Below, in pieces: positions 43,574-52,041 of a DNA stretch of 64,000 nucleotides. Below the pieces are notes generated by a model, which saw only the letters and a list, made by a program, of their open reading frames with translations, made no database searches and was not told the origin of the DNA. The stretch comes from Gemmatimonadota bacterium (GTDB lineage Bacteria > Gemmatimonadota > Gemmatimonadetes > Gemmatimonadales > Gemmatimonadaceae). Each line of letters opens with the position of its first letter. Within the stretch, counting starts at the first letter, position 1. A program made the translations under genes and the position numbers. The DNA lies in assembly GCA_016871895.1 (NCBI GenBank), contig VHBO01000006.1:19489-83488 (forward strand), written 5' to 3'.

Positions 43574-44121
43574 GCGGGCGATCCCGACGGCAGGATGGCA
43601 GCGACGACGGCGCGACGATCGGGCACGCACTGCGCCTCGCGCCCGGCGCGCGCCACCTCGTCGGCCGGAGTGTCCTCGCTCGGCACGAGGAGGCCGCGAC
43701 CACCGAAGACGAGCGCCGGGGCAACGTCGTGCCAGCGGTCCCCGATCCACACCGACTGCGCGAGGTCGAGTGCGAGGTCGCGCCGCGGCCTCGTGTAGAG
43801 CGCCGTCCCTGGCTTCCGGCATCGGCAGGGACCGGTGAACTCGGGGTGGTGCGGACAATGGTAGGTCGCGTCGAGCGTCACGCCCTCCGCCGCGAGGAGC
43901 GCGTCGAGGCGCGCGCGCACGGCCTCGTACTGCGCCGGCGTGATGAGTCCCCGCGCGATCCCCGCCTGATTCGTGACGACGACGAGCGCCCATCCCACCG
44001 CGCGGCAGGCGCGCAGCAGCTCCACGGTGCCGTCGAGGAGACGGACCTCCGCCGGGTCGCGCAGATAGTGCGCGTCGTGGATCAGGGTGCCATCGCGATC
44101 ACAGAAGAGCGCCGGCCTCAC
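43570..44121 (-). CDS. gmhB: HAD-IIIA phosphatase, GmhB/HisB-N like
   Basis: A 183-residue HAD phosphatase. Motif I is ALFCDRDGTLIHD, motif II VVVTNQAGIARGLI, and the Zn-binding insert CPHHPEFTGPCRCRKP (Cys, His, Cys, Cys) is that of GmhB-type heptose-bisphosphate phosphatases; motif III/IV reads VWIGDRWHDVAPAL. It probably dephosphorylates D-glycero-D-manno-heptose 1,7-bisphosphate, for LPS core, or a related sugar phosphate. No other heptose genes are close, so histidinol phosphatase is the alternative. It lies between selA and purN with 4-bp overlaps on both sides. Confidence 0.82.
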   Translation of the reverse strand: MRPALFCDRDGTLIHDAHYLRDPAEVRLLDGTVELLRACRAVGWALVVVTNQAGIARGLITPAQYEAVRARLDALLAAEGVTLDATYHCPHHPEFTGPCRCRKPGTALYTRPRRDLALDLAQSVWIGDRWHDVAPALVFGGRGLLVPSEDTPADEVARAGREAQCVPDRRAVVAAILPSGSPA

Positions 44122-45464
44122 GCGAGCGCCTCCCGAACGAGCGCGACGAGCATCGCGTCGTCCTCCGGCGGGAGGCTGCGCAGGTCGAGCCGGACGCGGC
44201 TCTCCGCGATTCGCGCGATCACCGGGAGGCGTCCGGCCCGCAGCCGTCGTTCGATCGCCATCGCGTCGCCGGGCAGGGTGACCGCCGCCGACGGGATGCG
44301 CGCCGTCGGGAAGGCGCCGCCGCCGACGGAGGCCTCGCTCGCCTCGACTGTCGCCGACGGTCCGATCGCGGCCGCCACCGCCGTCGCGCGCACGTGGATC
44401 GCCTCGGGCGCGGCGGTCAGCATCGCGAGGGCGGGGATCTCCGCGCGGGCGCGCTCGGGGTCGCGGTAGAGCGCGAGCGTCGCCTCGAGTGCGGCGAAGG
44501 TGAGCTTGTCGACGCGGAGTGCCCGCGCCATCGGATGGCGGCGCAGCGTCTCGATCGCGGCACGCGTCCCCAACACGATCCCCGCCTGTGGGCCGCCGAG
44601 CAGCTTGTCGCCGCTCATGATGACGAGTGTCGCCCCCGCGCGCACCGCGTCGGCGGCGGTGGGTTCGCCGGTGAGGCCCCAGGCCGAGAGGTCGAGGAGG
44701 AGACCGCTCCCGAAGTCGTGGATGAGCGGGAGCCCCGCACCCGACGCGATCGGCACCAGGTCGGCAATCGTCGCCTCGGCGACGAACCCCTCGAGCGCGA
44801 AGTTGCTGCGGTGGACCTTCACGATCGCCGCGCTCCGCAGGCCGAGGGCGCGCGCGTAGTCGGCGGCGTGGGTGCGGTTGGTGGTCCCGACTTCGACGAG
44901 CGTGGTCCCGCTCGCCGTCATGATCTCCGGGACGCGGAAGCTCCCGCCGATCTCGACGAGCTCACCGCGGCTGACGAGCGTCTCGCGGCCGGCGGCGAGC
45001 GCCTGCAACGCGAGCACGAGTCCCGCGGCACAGTTATTGACGACGAGCGCGTCCTCGGCGCCGGTGAGTTCGCGCAGGAGCGCAGTGGCGTGGGCGTGCC
45101 GGTCGCCGCGCGCACCGGCGGCGACGTCGTACTCGAGGGTCGACCCGCCGCGCGCCACCGCGGCCATCGCCTCCAACGCGGCGGGGGCGAGCGGCGCCCG
45201 CCCGAGATTCGTGTGCAGGACCACGCCCGTGACGTTCAGCACGGGGCGCAGCGAGGCCTGCGTGCGTGCCTCGAGGTGACGCGTCACGGCGGCGGCCCAC
45301 GCGGCGTCGTCGGCGGGGAGGGGGGCGCCCGCGCGCGCCGCGGTGAGGAGCGCGCGCACGGCGTCGGTCACCATCGCGAGGGTCCAGTGCGCCGCACAGG
45401 CCCGCACCTGCACGCCGTCGAGCACCGTACCCACGGCGGGGAGCGCGCGGCGTGGGTCGGTCAC
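44118..45464 (-). CDS. selA: L-seryl-tRNA(Sec) selenium transferase
   Basis: A 448-residue SelA, normal length. The PLP domain shows RPVLNVTGVVLHTNLGRAPL, DALVVNNCAAGLVLALQALA, ELVEIGGSFRVPEIM, EVGTTNRTHAADY, LPLIHDFGSGLLLDL and the PLP lysine region VIMSGDKLLGGPQAG. It converts Ser-tRNA(Sec) to Sec-tRNA(Sec) using selenophosphate, so the organism should encode selenoproteins, SelB, SelD and a tRNA-Sec. None of these is in the window. The start is GTG 45464, overlapping the lipoprotein stop (GTGA). Confidence 0.93.
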   Translation of the reverse strand: MTDPRRALPAVGTVLDGVQVRACAAHWTLAMVTDAVRALLTAARAGAPLPADDAAWAAAVTRHLEARTQASLRPVLNVTGVVLHTNLGRAPLAPAALEAMAAVARGGSTLEYDVAAGARGDRHAHATALLRELTGAEDALVVNNCAAGLVLALQALAAGRETLVSRGELVEIGGSFRVPEIMTASGTTLVEVGTTNRTHAADYARALGLRSAAIVKVHRSNFALEGFVAEATIADLVPIASGAGLPLIHDFGSGLLLDLSAWGLTGEPTAADAVRAGATLVIMSGDKLLGGPQAGIVLGTRAAIETLRRHPMARALRVDKLTFAALEATLALYRDPERARAEIPALAMLTAAPEAIHVRATAVAAAIGPSATVEASEASVGGGAFPTARIPSAAVTLPGDAMAIERRLRAGRLPVIARIAESRVRLDLRSLPPEDDAMLVALVREALA

Positions 45465-46762
45465 GGCCGTCGCGGCCGCGCGGCGGTGGAGTCCTTCGGC
45501 GCTGGCGGGCGGACGCGGATCTCGCGCTCGGAGTCTCGCACGCGGCCGGTCAGGCCGCGCACCTGCTGCACCTTCAGTCGATACGTCCCCGGTGGGAGCG
45601 GTTGTTCGAGCGGGACGACCCAGCCGAGGATTGGGACGGGGCGGTCGAGCGTCGGTGCGGGACGCGGCGCCGGCGCCACCGAGTCCACCGCCGTCGTGTC
45701 CGCCTCGAGCGTGTCCGCAGCGGCGGCCCGTGCGGCACGGAGCGAGTCGAAGCGCGCGGCCGGCATCGCGAGGCCGATCGGGACCCGCGAGGAATCGACC
45801 CGCTGCAGCGTCACCGTCGTGGCGACGGGGGCCCAATCAGGCGACGGGGCCCGGTCGAACTTCAGACGGAGGCCGGTCGAGTCGACGAGCTCCACGCTCT
45901 CGAGACGGGGCCCGGTGGTGTCGTGCTCGAAGGCGTAGAGGGCGCGTGTCGCGGCGTCACCCAACGTCACGGTGACGGAATCGAAGGCCTCACGGCCGTC
46001 GATCGACCCGTTCTGGTTCTGGTCGATCCATCCGCGCAGCAGGTAGCGGCCTGGCGAGAGGCTCGGGAGGACGAAACGTCCCGACGAGTCGGTCCGCGCG
46101 CGCCAGCGGAAGGTGGTGTCGCCCGGCACGAACGCTTCCAGCCGCGCCGCGGCCGCGGGCTTGCCGCCGACCCAGTCGAAGACGACCCCGTCGATGGCGC
46201 TCGTCGCGAGCGCGGGACCGGTGGAGAAGACGAGGGCCGCCCCGTCCTTGCGTGCGTTGCCGCGCAGATCGCTCAGGCCCGGCAGGAGGGCGATCCGATA
46301 GGTAGTGTTCGGGCGGAATCCACCACGCGGTTCGATCTCGATCGCCTCGCGGCGCCACCGGACCCGCTCGCGCCCATCACTCGGCGAGATGGCGAACATC
46401 ACCGCGAGTGAAGCCTCACCGCCCATCGAGGCACCGCCGAACCCGCCGCTCGCGCCACCCATCCCTCCCGACGTGCTCGATCCCCCCGTTCCCGGCGTGG
46501 ACCGCTCATTCACGACCTCGTCGAAACGGAAGACCACGCTCGTCGCGCGGACGCCCACGGCCTGCGTGTCCGGGGTGATCGCGACGATCGCCGGGGGGTC
46601 CCGATCCGGCGGCCCCCCCGGCGGCGTGCCCTGCGAGGCACACGCGGTGATCGAGGCGGCGAGCCACCCCAGCAGCGCCGTCGGCGCGATCGTGACGCGA
46701 CCCGCGCGGCGGCGCGCGAGCCGGGCGACAGAGATGCGGACGGCGCCGGCCACCAGGGTCAC
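45461..46762 (-). CDS. Ig-like domain lipoprotein (Big_5 type)
   Basis: A 433-residue lipoprotein. After a basic N-terminus the signal LLGWLAASITAC carries a lipobox (ITAC, Cys about 41). A Big_5/SbsA-like Ig domain begins PPAIVAITPDTQAVGVRATS and VVFRFDEVVNE, interrupted by a Gly/Ser/Met-rich insert (about 92-112), and continues NTTYRIALLPGLSDLRGNAR. A second prealbumin/CNA-B-like domain has FVLPSLSPGRYLLRGWIDQN. Such proteins occur in Bacteroidota and Gemmatimonadota envelopes; the role is unknown. GTG 46762 overlaps the valS stop; a GTG nearer the hydrophobic core is the alternative. Confidence 0.72.
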   Translation of the reverse strand: MTLVAGAVRISVARLARRRAGRVTIAPTALLGWLAASITACASQGTPPGGPPDRDPPAIVAITPDTQAVGVRATSVVFRFDEVVNERSTPGTGGSSTSGGMGGASGGFGGASMGGEASLAVMFAISPSDGRERVRWRREAIEIEPRGGFRPNTTYRIALLPGLSDLRGNARKDGAALVFSTGPALATSAIDGVVFDWVGGKPAAAARLEAFVPGDTTFRWRARTDSSGRFVLPSLSPGRYLLRGWIDQNQNGSIDGREAFDSVTVTLGDAATRALYAFEHDTTGPRLESVELVDSTGLRLKFDRAPSPDWAPVATTVTLQRVDSSRVPIGLAMPAARFDSLRAARAAAADTLEADTTAVDSVAPAPRPAPTLDRPVPILGWVVPLEQPLPPGTYRLKVQQVRGLTGRVRDSEREIRVRPPAPKDSTAARPRRP

Positions 46763-49515
46763 CCGCCGAGCTCGGCGACCTTCGCGCGGAGCTGCTCGAC
46801 TCGCGCGGCCCACTCACGTTCCTTCGCCCGCTCCGCCTCGACGACCGCAGCGGGCGCCTTGGCGGTGAACTTCTCGTTGCCGAGCCGGTCGCGGAGCGCC
46901 TCGAGCTGCTTCGCCAGGCCGTCGGCTTCGGCGGTGAGTCGCGCCCGCTCCTTCGCGACGTCGACCATCCCGGCGAGCGGGAGATCGAGCGCGAGCCCGT
47001 TCGGCAGCATCGCGTGCGCAGCAGCGCCCGGCGGGAGCGGCGCATCGACCAGCTCGCAGCGTGCGAGGCGCTGTACGAGGGCGGCGTCGGCGAGGAGCGT
47101 CGCGCGCCCCGGGCCGCTCCCGACGAAGGCGCGGATCCCGGTGCCCGGCTGCACGCCGTATTCGGCGCGCAGCGTGCGGATCGCGTCGATCGCCTGACGC
47201 ACCACCTCGAACCCGTCCGCGTCGACCGACAGCGCCGCATCGGGGCGCGGCCACGCGGCGGTCGCGAGGAAGGCGCCCGGCGTGGTGTTCGGGAGCCGCT
47301 GCCAGAGCGCCTCGGTGACGAACGGCATGATCGGGTGCAACAGACGCAGGCCGTGGTCCACCACGTGCACAAGCACGGCGCGCGCGACCTCGCGGTCGGG
47401 GCCCGGCTGCGCGAGGCGGCCCTTCACAGCCTCCACGTACCAGTCGGCGAGCTCGTTCCAGCAAAAGCGGCGCGCCGCCTCGGCGTAGGCGTCGAGGCGC
47501 AGGCCGAGCTGCCGCTCCGCCTCCGGCCACGTGCCCGCGGCGGGGCGCGCCGGTCCGAGCATCGCGTCGCACTCGGCGATCGTCGCGCGCAACCGCCCGA
47601 GGATCCACCGGTCGGCGAGCGTCAGCGATGCCGCGTCGACCTGCGCGAGCGGTGTCACCGGCTCCGTGCCGACCTGCAGCAGGATGAAGCGCCCGATGTT
47701 CCAGAGCTTGGTCGCGAAGTTGCGTCCCGGGGCGAACGATTTGTCGAGGTCGTTCGGGTCGAGCATCACGTCGACGCCGAGTCCCATCCCTTGGATGAGC
47801 GTCCAGCGGAGCGCGTCGGCGCCGTAGCGCTGCACCACGTCAAGCGGATCAATTCCGTTGCCGAGCGACTTGGACATCTTCCGGTGCTGCATATCGCGCA
47901 CGGTGCCGTGCAAATACACCGTGTGGAACGGCGCACCGCCGCCGAACGCATACCCGGTCATGATCATCCGGGCCACCCAGAAGAAGAGGATCTCCGGGGC
48001 GGTGACGAGCACGTCGGTCGGGTAGAACGCCTTGAGGTCCTTCGCCTCGGCGTCGGGCCAGCCGAGGGTGCTCACGGGCCAGAGCCCCGACGAGAACCAG
48101 GTGTCGAAGACATCCGGGTCCTGCGTGAGCGCGGCGGAGCCGCAGACGGAGCAGGCGGTCGGATCCTCGCGGAGCGCCGCCACGTGGCCGCAGTCGCCGC
48201 AGGTCCAGACGGGGATGCGATGGCCCCACCAGAGCTGCCGCGAGATGTTCCAGTCGCGGATCCCCTCGAGCCAGTTGATGTAGACCTTCTCCCACTTCTC
48301 GGGGAGTAGCCGGATCGTGCCGTCCTTCACCGCCTCGAGGGCGGGGGCAGCGAGCGGCGCCATCTTCACGAACCACTGCGGCGAGAGGCGCGGCTCCACG
48401 ACGGTGTCGCAGCGGTAGCAGCGACGCACGCTGTTCGGGTGCGCGGCGACCTTCACGAGCGCGCCGGCCGCCTCCAGCATCTCGGCGGCCTTCTTGCGCG
48501 CCTCGAAGCGATCGAGCCCCGCAAGCGCCTCGGGGATGCGCCCCTCGGCGTCGGCGACCGCGGCGATGCGCCCCTCCGCGTCGATCACGACCGGCATCCC
48601 GAGGCCGTGCCGCTTCCCGACCTCGAAGTCGTTCGCGTCGTGCGCGGGCGTGATCTTGAGCGCGCCCGTGCCGAAATCCTTCTCGACGTAGCCGTCGGCG
48701 ATCACCGGGATGCGGAGGCCGACGAGCGGGAGCGTCAGCGCCTTCCCGACGAGGGCCGCGTAGCGCTCATCCTCGGGGTGCACGGCCACGGCGACGTCGG
48801 CGAGCATCGTCTCGGGCCGCGTCGTCGCGATGGTGATCCCCTGCGACGGGTCGTCGGCGAGCGGATACCGGATGTGGTAGAGCTTCCCCTCGCTGTCGTG
48901 GAACTCCGCCTCCTCGTCCGACAGTGAGGTGAGGCACCGCGTGCACCAGTGGATGACGCGGTGTCCGCGATACACGAGCCCCTGCTCGTGCAGGCGCACG
49001 AAGGCTTCGCGCACGGCGCGCGAGAGGGCAGGGGAGAAGGTGTAGGCGGTGCGCGACCAGTCCGCCGAGCAGCCGATGGCGCTGAGCTGTCGGAGAATCG
49101 TGCCCCCCGTCTCCTCGACGAAGGCTTCCGTGCGCTTCACGAAGGCCTCGCGCCCGAGGTCGAAGCGCGTCTTCCCCTCCTTGGCGAGGAGCTTCTCGAC
49201 GACGTTCTGGGTGGCGATGCCGGCGTGGTCGGTGCCCGGGACCCAAAGGGCCTCGTCCCCGGCCATCCGGCGCCAGCGGACGATCACGTCCTGCACCGTG
49301 TTGTTGAGGCCGTGGCCGACGTGGAGGACCGCCGTCACGTTCGGCGGCGGGATCAGGACCGTGAACGGGTCGCGGTGGCCGCCGAGGCGGGTCGTACGAG
49401 TGGCCTCGGCCCGGAAGAGGTGGGCCGCCTCCCACGCCGCCGTCAGCGCCGGTTCGGCGGTGGCGAAGTCGAAATGGGTGGGGAATTCCGGAGTCGCGGA
49501 CGTCGGTTCGCTCAT
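46759..49515 (-). CDS. valS: Valyl-tRNA synthetase
   Basis: A 918-residue class I synthetase, full length. The HIGH motif is PPPNVTAVLHVGHGLNNT, the KMSKS motif is HRKMSKSLGNGIDPLDV. The editing (CP1) domain has TTRPETMLADVAVAVHPEDE, and the C-terminal coiled coil (ERARLTAEADGLAKQLEALR) is present. It attaches valine to tRNA-Val. ATG 49515 starts 34 bp from the divergent thrS; a TACTTT box lies 6 bp before it. It heads the operon valS - lipoprotein - selA - gmhB-like - purN - purH. Confidence 0.97.
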   Translation of the reverse strand: MSEPTSATPEFPTHFDFATAEPALTAAWEAAHLFRAEATRTTRLGGHRDPFTVLIPPPNVTAVLHVGHGLNNTVQDVIVRWRRMAGDEALWVPGTDHAGIATQNVVEKLLAKEGKTRFDLGREAFVKRTEAFVEETGGTILRQLSAIGCSADWSRTAYTFSPALSRAVREAFVRLHEQGLVYRGHRVIHWCTRCLTSLSDEEAEFHDSEGKLYHIRYPLADDPSQGITIATTRPETMLADVAVAVHPEDERYAALVGKALTLPLVGLRIPVIADGYVEKDFGTGALKITPAHDANDFEVGKRHGLGMPVVIDAEGRIAAVADAEGRIPEALAGLDRFEARKKAAEMLEAAGALVKVAAHPNSVRRCYRCDTVVEPRLSPQWFVKMAPLAAPALEAVKDGTIRLLPEKWEKVYINWLEGIRDWNISRQLWWGHRIPVWTCGDCGHVAALREDPTACSVCGSAALTQDPDVFDTWFSSGLWPVSTLGWPDAEAKDLKAFYPTDVLVTAPEILFFWVARMIMTGYAFGGGAPFHTVYLHGTVRDMQHRKMSKSLGNGIDPLDVVQRYGADALRWTLIQGMGLGVDVMLDPNDLDKSFAPGRNFATKLWNIGRFILLQVGTEPVTPLAQVDAASLTLADRWILGRLRATIAECDAMLGPARPAAGTWPEAERQLGLRLDAYAEAARRFCWNELADWYVEAVKGRLAQPGPDREVARAVLVHVVDHGLRLLHPIMPFVTEALWQRLPNTTPGAFLATAAWPRPDAALSVDADGFEVVRQAIDAIRTLRAEYGVQPGTGIRAFVGSGPGRATLLADAALVQRLARCELVDAPLPPGAAAHAMLPNGLALDLPLAGMVDVAKERARLTAEADGLAKQLEALRDRLGNEKFTAKAPAAVVEAERAKEREWAARVEQLRAKVAELGG

Positions 49516-49521
49516 TCCTGT

Positions 49522-49527
49522 AAAGTA
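49522..49527 (-). promoter_or_regulatory. -10-like TACTTT, 6 bp before valS ATG
   Basis: On the minus strand, TACTTT then 6 bases then the valS ATG. It is part of a 34-bp divergent promoter region shared with thrS. Confidence 0.35.
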
Positions 49528-49537
49528 GCCCGCCCGC

Positions 49538-49543
49538 TACCTT
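49538..49543 (+). promoter_or_regulatory. -10-like TACCTT(TG), 6 bp before thrS ATG
   Basis: TACCTTTG fits the Bacteroidota -7 consensus TAnnTTTG exactly. The TACCTT part ends 6 bp before the thrS ATG, suggesting a leaderless transcript. Confidence 0.4.
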
Positions 49544-49549
49544 TGCTGC

Positions 49550-51505
49550 ATGGTCGACGCCGCGCCCCTCGTCCTCACCCTCCCCGACGGCGCCACCCGC
49601 GAGGTGGCCCCTGGGACCCTCGCTCGCGACGTCGTCGCGACGATCGGCCCCCGCCTCCTCCTCGCCGCCATCGCGGTGTCCGTGGATGGGGAGGTGCAGG
49701 ACCTGATGACGCCGATCCGTCAGGGCGGGGCGTTCCAAGTCATCACTGAAAAGGATCCGCGCGCGCTCGCCGTGCTCCGGCACTCGGGGGCGCACATCCT
49801 CGCGACCGCGGTCCGGCGCCTCCGCCCCGACGCCAAGATCGGGTTCGGGCCGGCCATTGACGACGGCTTCTACTACGACTTCGAGGTCGCCAATCCCTTC
49901 ACGCCCGAGGACCTTGAGGCGTTCGAGGCCGAGATGCGAAAGGTCGTCGCGGAGAAGTTCGTCTTCGTGCGCGCCGAGGTGACGCAGGCGGAGGCGAAGC
50001 AGGTCTTCGCCGACGATCCGCTCAAGCTCGAGCGCCTCGAGGACTTCGAGGGGTCGGACGAGGTCATCTCGACCTATACCGACGGGCCGTTCACGGACCT
50101 GTGCCGTGGCCCGCACGTCCCGGACACGTCATATCTCAAGCACTTCAAGCTCCTCTCCGCCGCGGGCGCGTATTGGCGTGGCGATGAGAAGCGGCAGATG
50201 CTGCAGCGCATCTATGCCACCGCCTTCTTCAAGAAGGAAGAGCTTGAGCAGTACCTGCACCGGATGGAGGAGGCGCGGAAGCGGGACCACCGCGTCCTCG
50301 GCAAGCAGCTCGACCTCTTCCACTTCTTCCCGCACGCTCCGGGCGCGGCCTTCTGGACGCCGAAGGGAACGCAGCTCTGGAATACGCTCGAGGGCTTCGT
50401 CCGGGAGCGGCAGCAGGACGCGTTCCTCGAGATCAAGACGCCGTTGATGTACCACAAGCGGCTCTGGGAGCAGTCGGGGCACTGGGGCAAGTACAAGGAG
50501 AACATGTTCCTCGTCCTCGACAACGAGACGGGGGAGCACGACTTCTCGCTCAAGCCGATGAACTGCCCGTCGCATCACCTGTACTACGCGTCGGACAAGC
50601 ATTCGTATCGCGAGCTGCCCAAGCGGTTCGTGACCTTCGATGCGCTCCACCGCAACGAGGTGTCGGGGGCGCTCTCCGGGCTCACGCGGGTACGACAGTT
50701 CTCGCAGGACGACTGTCACGTCTACCTGCGCGAGGACCAGATCGCGGATGAGGTGCGGTTCCTCACCGACTTCATCCTCTCCTACTACGACACCTTCGGG
50801 CTCGAGGCGCGGCTGAAGTTCGCGACGCGTCCGGAGCAGCGGATCGGGTCGGACGAGCTCTGGGATCGCGCCGAGGGGGCGCTGCGCGCGGCGCTCGAGT
50901 CGACAGGGCGTCCGTACGAACTCAAGGCTGGCGATGGGGCGTTCTACGGCCCGAAGATCGACTTCGACGTCCTCGACTCGATCGGGCGCGCCTGGCAGCT
51001 GGGCACCATCCAGCTCGACTACAACGCGCCGGAGCGGTTCGATCTCAGCTACACCGGCGAGGACAACGCCGCGCACCGGCCGGTGGTGATCCACCGTGCC
51101 GTGAGCGGGTCGTTCGAGCGCTTCCTGGCGATCCTCATCGAGCACTTCGCTGGCGCGTTTCCGGTCTGGCTGGCGCCGGAGCAGGTGCGGGTGCTGCCGA
51201 TCTCCGACGAGGTCGCACCGTACGCGGCGCAGGTGACGGCGACCCTCAAGGCGGCGGGCGTCCGTGCGGTCCTCGACGACCGTGGCGACACGCTCAACTA
51301 CCGCATCCGCGACGGCGAACTGCAGAAGACGCCGTATATGCTCGTCCTCGGCAAGCGTGAGGCCGAGGCGGGGCAGGTGGCGGTGCGGGTCCGTGGCGCT
51401 GGGAAGAAGCAGGAGGTCGTCGCACTCGATGCCTTCGTCGCACGGGTGACCGACGAGATCCGGTCCCGCGCGCTCACCCCGTCCTCCGCGGGCGCCGAGG
51501 CGTGA
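49550..51505 (+). CDS. thrS: Threonyl-tRNA synthetase
   Basis: A 651-residue class II synthetase. TGS domain (LVLTLPDGATREVAPGTLAR), then the editing domain (RHSGAHILATAVRRLRPDAK; GFGPAIDDGFYYDFEV), the catalytic core (MYHKRLWEQSGHWGKYKENM; LKPMNCPSHHLYYASDKHSY; FSQDDCHVYLREDQI) and the C-terminal anticodon-binding domain ending VTDEIRSRAL. Cys and His of the zinc site are in MNCPSHH and later His residues. It charges tRNA-Thr. The start is ATG 49550; the stop overlaps the next gene's GTG. Confidence 0.97.
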   Translation: MVDAAPLVLTLPDGATREVAPGTLARDVVATIGPRLLLAAIAVSVDGEVQDLMTPIRQGGAFQVITEKDPRALAVLRHSGAHILATAVRRLRPDAKIGFGPAIDDGFYYDFEVANPFTPEDLEAFEAEMRKVVAEKFVFVRAEVTQAEAKQVFADDPLKLERLEDFEGSDEVISTYTDGPFTDLCRGPHVPDTSYLKHFKLLSAAGAYWRGDEKRQMLQRIYATAFFKKEELEQYLHRMEEARKRDHRVLGKQLDLFHFFPHAPGAAFWTPKGTQLWNTLEGFVRERQQDAFLEIKTPLMYHKRLWEQSGHWGKYKENMFLVLDNETGEHDFSLKPMNCPSHHLYYASDKHSYRELPKRFVTFDALHRNEVSGALSGLTRVRQFSQDDCHVYLREDQIADEVRFLTDFILSYYDTFGLEARLKFATRPEQRIGSDELWDRAEGALRAALESTGRPYELKAGDGAFYGPKIDFDVLDSIGRAWQLGTIQLDYNAPERFDLSYTGEDNAAHRPVVIHRAVSGSFERFLAILIEHFAGAFPVWLAPEQVRVLPISDEVAPYAAQVTATLKAAGVRAVLDDRGDTLNYRIRDGELQKTPYMLVLGKREAEAGQVAVRVRGAGKKQEVVALDAFVARVTDEIRSRALTPSSAGAEA

Positions 51506-52041
51506 CGCACCGCGCGGCGACCGGCCTCGTGCTCGCCGCCGCGCTCTGCGCCGGGCTCGGCTCCGCGCGCCCGCTGGGCGCGCAGGCCCTTGAGAAGCCG
51601 CGGCTCGACGCGGGCCGCGTCACCGGTGAGGTCCTCGCCGGCACCTACGCGGGGATTGGTGGCTTCCTGATCGGTCGCGCGACGGCCGTGCGCATCGCCG
51701 AAGGCGTCGGGGCCGTCGAGGAGCCGACGCTCCGTCGAGCCGGGTGGGCTGGGGGCATCCTCGGCGGCGGCCTCGCGACCGCCGGTGTCGTGTACGGCAT
51801 CGGCAGGCTCGGTGAGACCGCCGGTGACTTCGACGCCACGTGGCTCGGCTCCGGCGCCGGGTTCGTCCTCTCCGCGACGGTGGCGCGACTCCTCTTCGGG
51901 GCGGATGGCGCCCCACCCGAGGGGATGCGCCCCGCCGCACGCTGGGCGACGATCAATGCCCTCGCGCTCCTTCCCGCGATCGGCGCCACCATCGGCTTCA
52001 ACTCCACGCGGCGCATCGCCGCGCCTCCCTCCGCCCAATGA
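51502..52041 (+). CDS. Small Gly-rich membrane/exported protein
   Basis: A 179-residue protein with a signal peptide (LVLAAALCAGLGSARPLGAQ) and two Gly-rich hydrophobic segments (GTYAGIGGFLIGRATAV; AGWAGGILGGGLATAGVVYG) of glycine-zipper type. Two further hydrophobic stretches follow at about 112-127 and 150-166. It probably associates with the cell envelope; no known family is recognised. It overlaps thrS (GTGA) and the thiolase (ATGA), so it is translated with them. Confidence 0.6.
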   Translation: MTHRAATGLVLAAALCAGLGSARPLGAQALEKPRLDAGRVTGEVLAGTYAGIGGFLIGRATAVRIAEGVGAVEEPTLRRAGWAGGILGGGLATAGVVYGIGRLGETAGDFDATWLGSGAGFVLSATVARLLFGADGAPPEGMRPAARWATINALALLPAIGATIGFNSTRRIAAPPSAQ

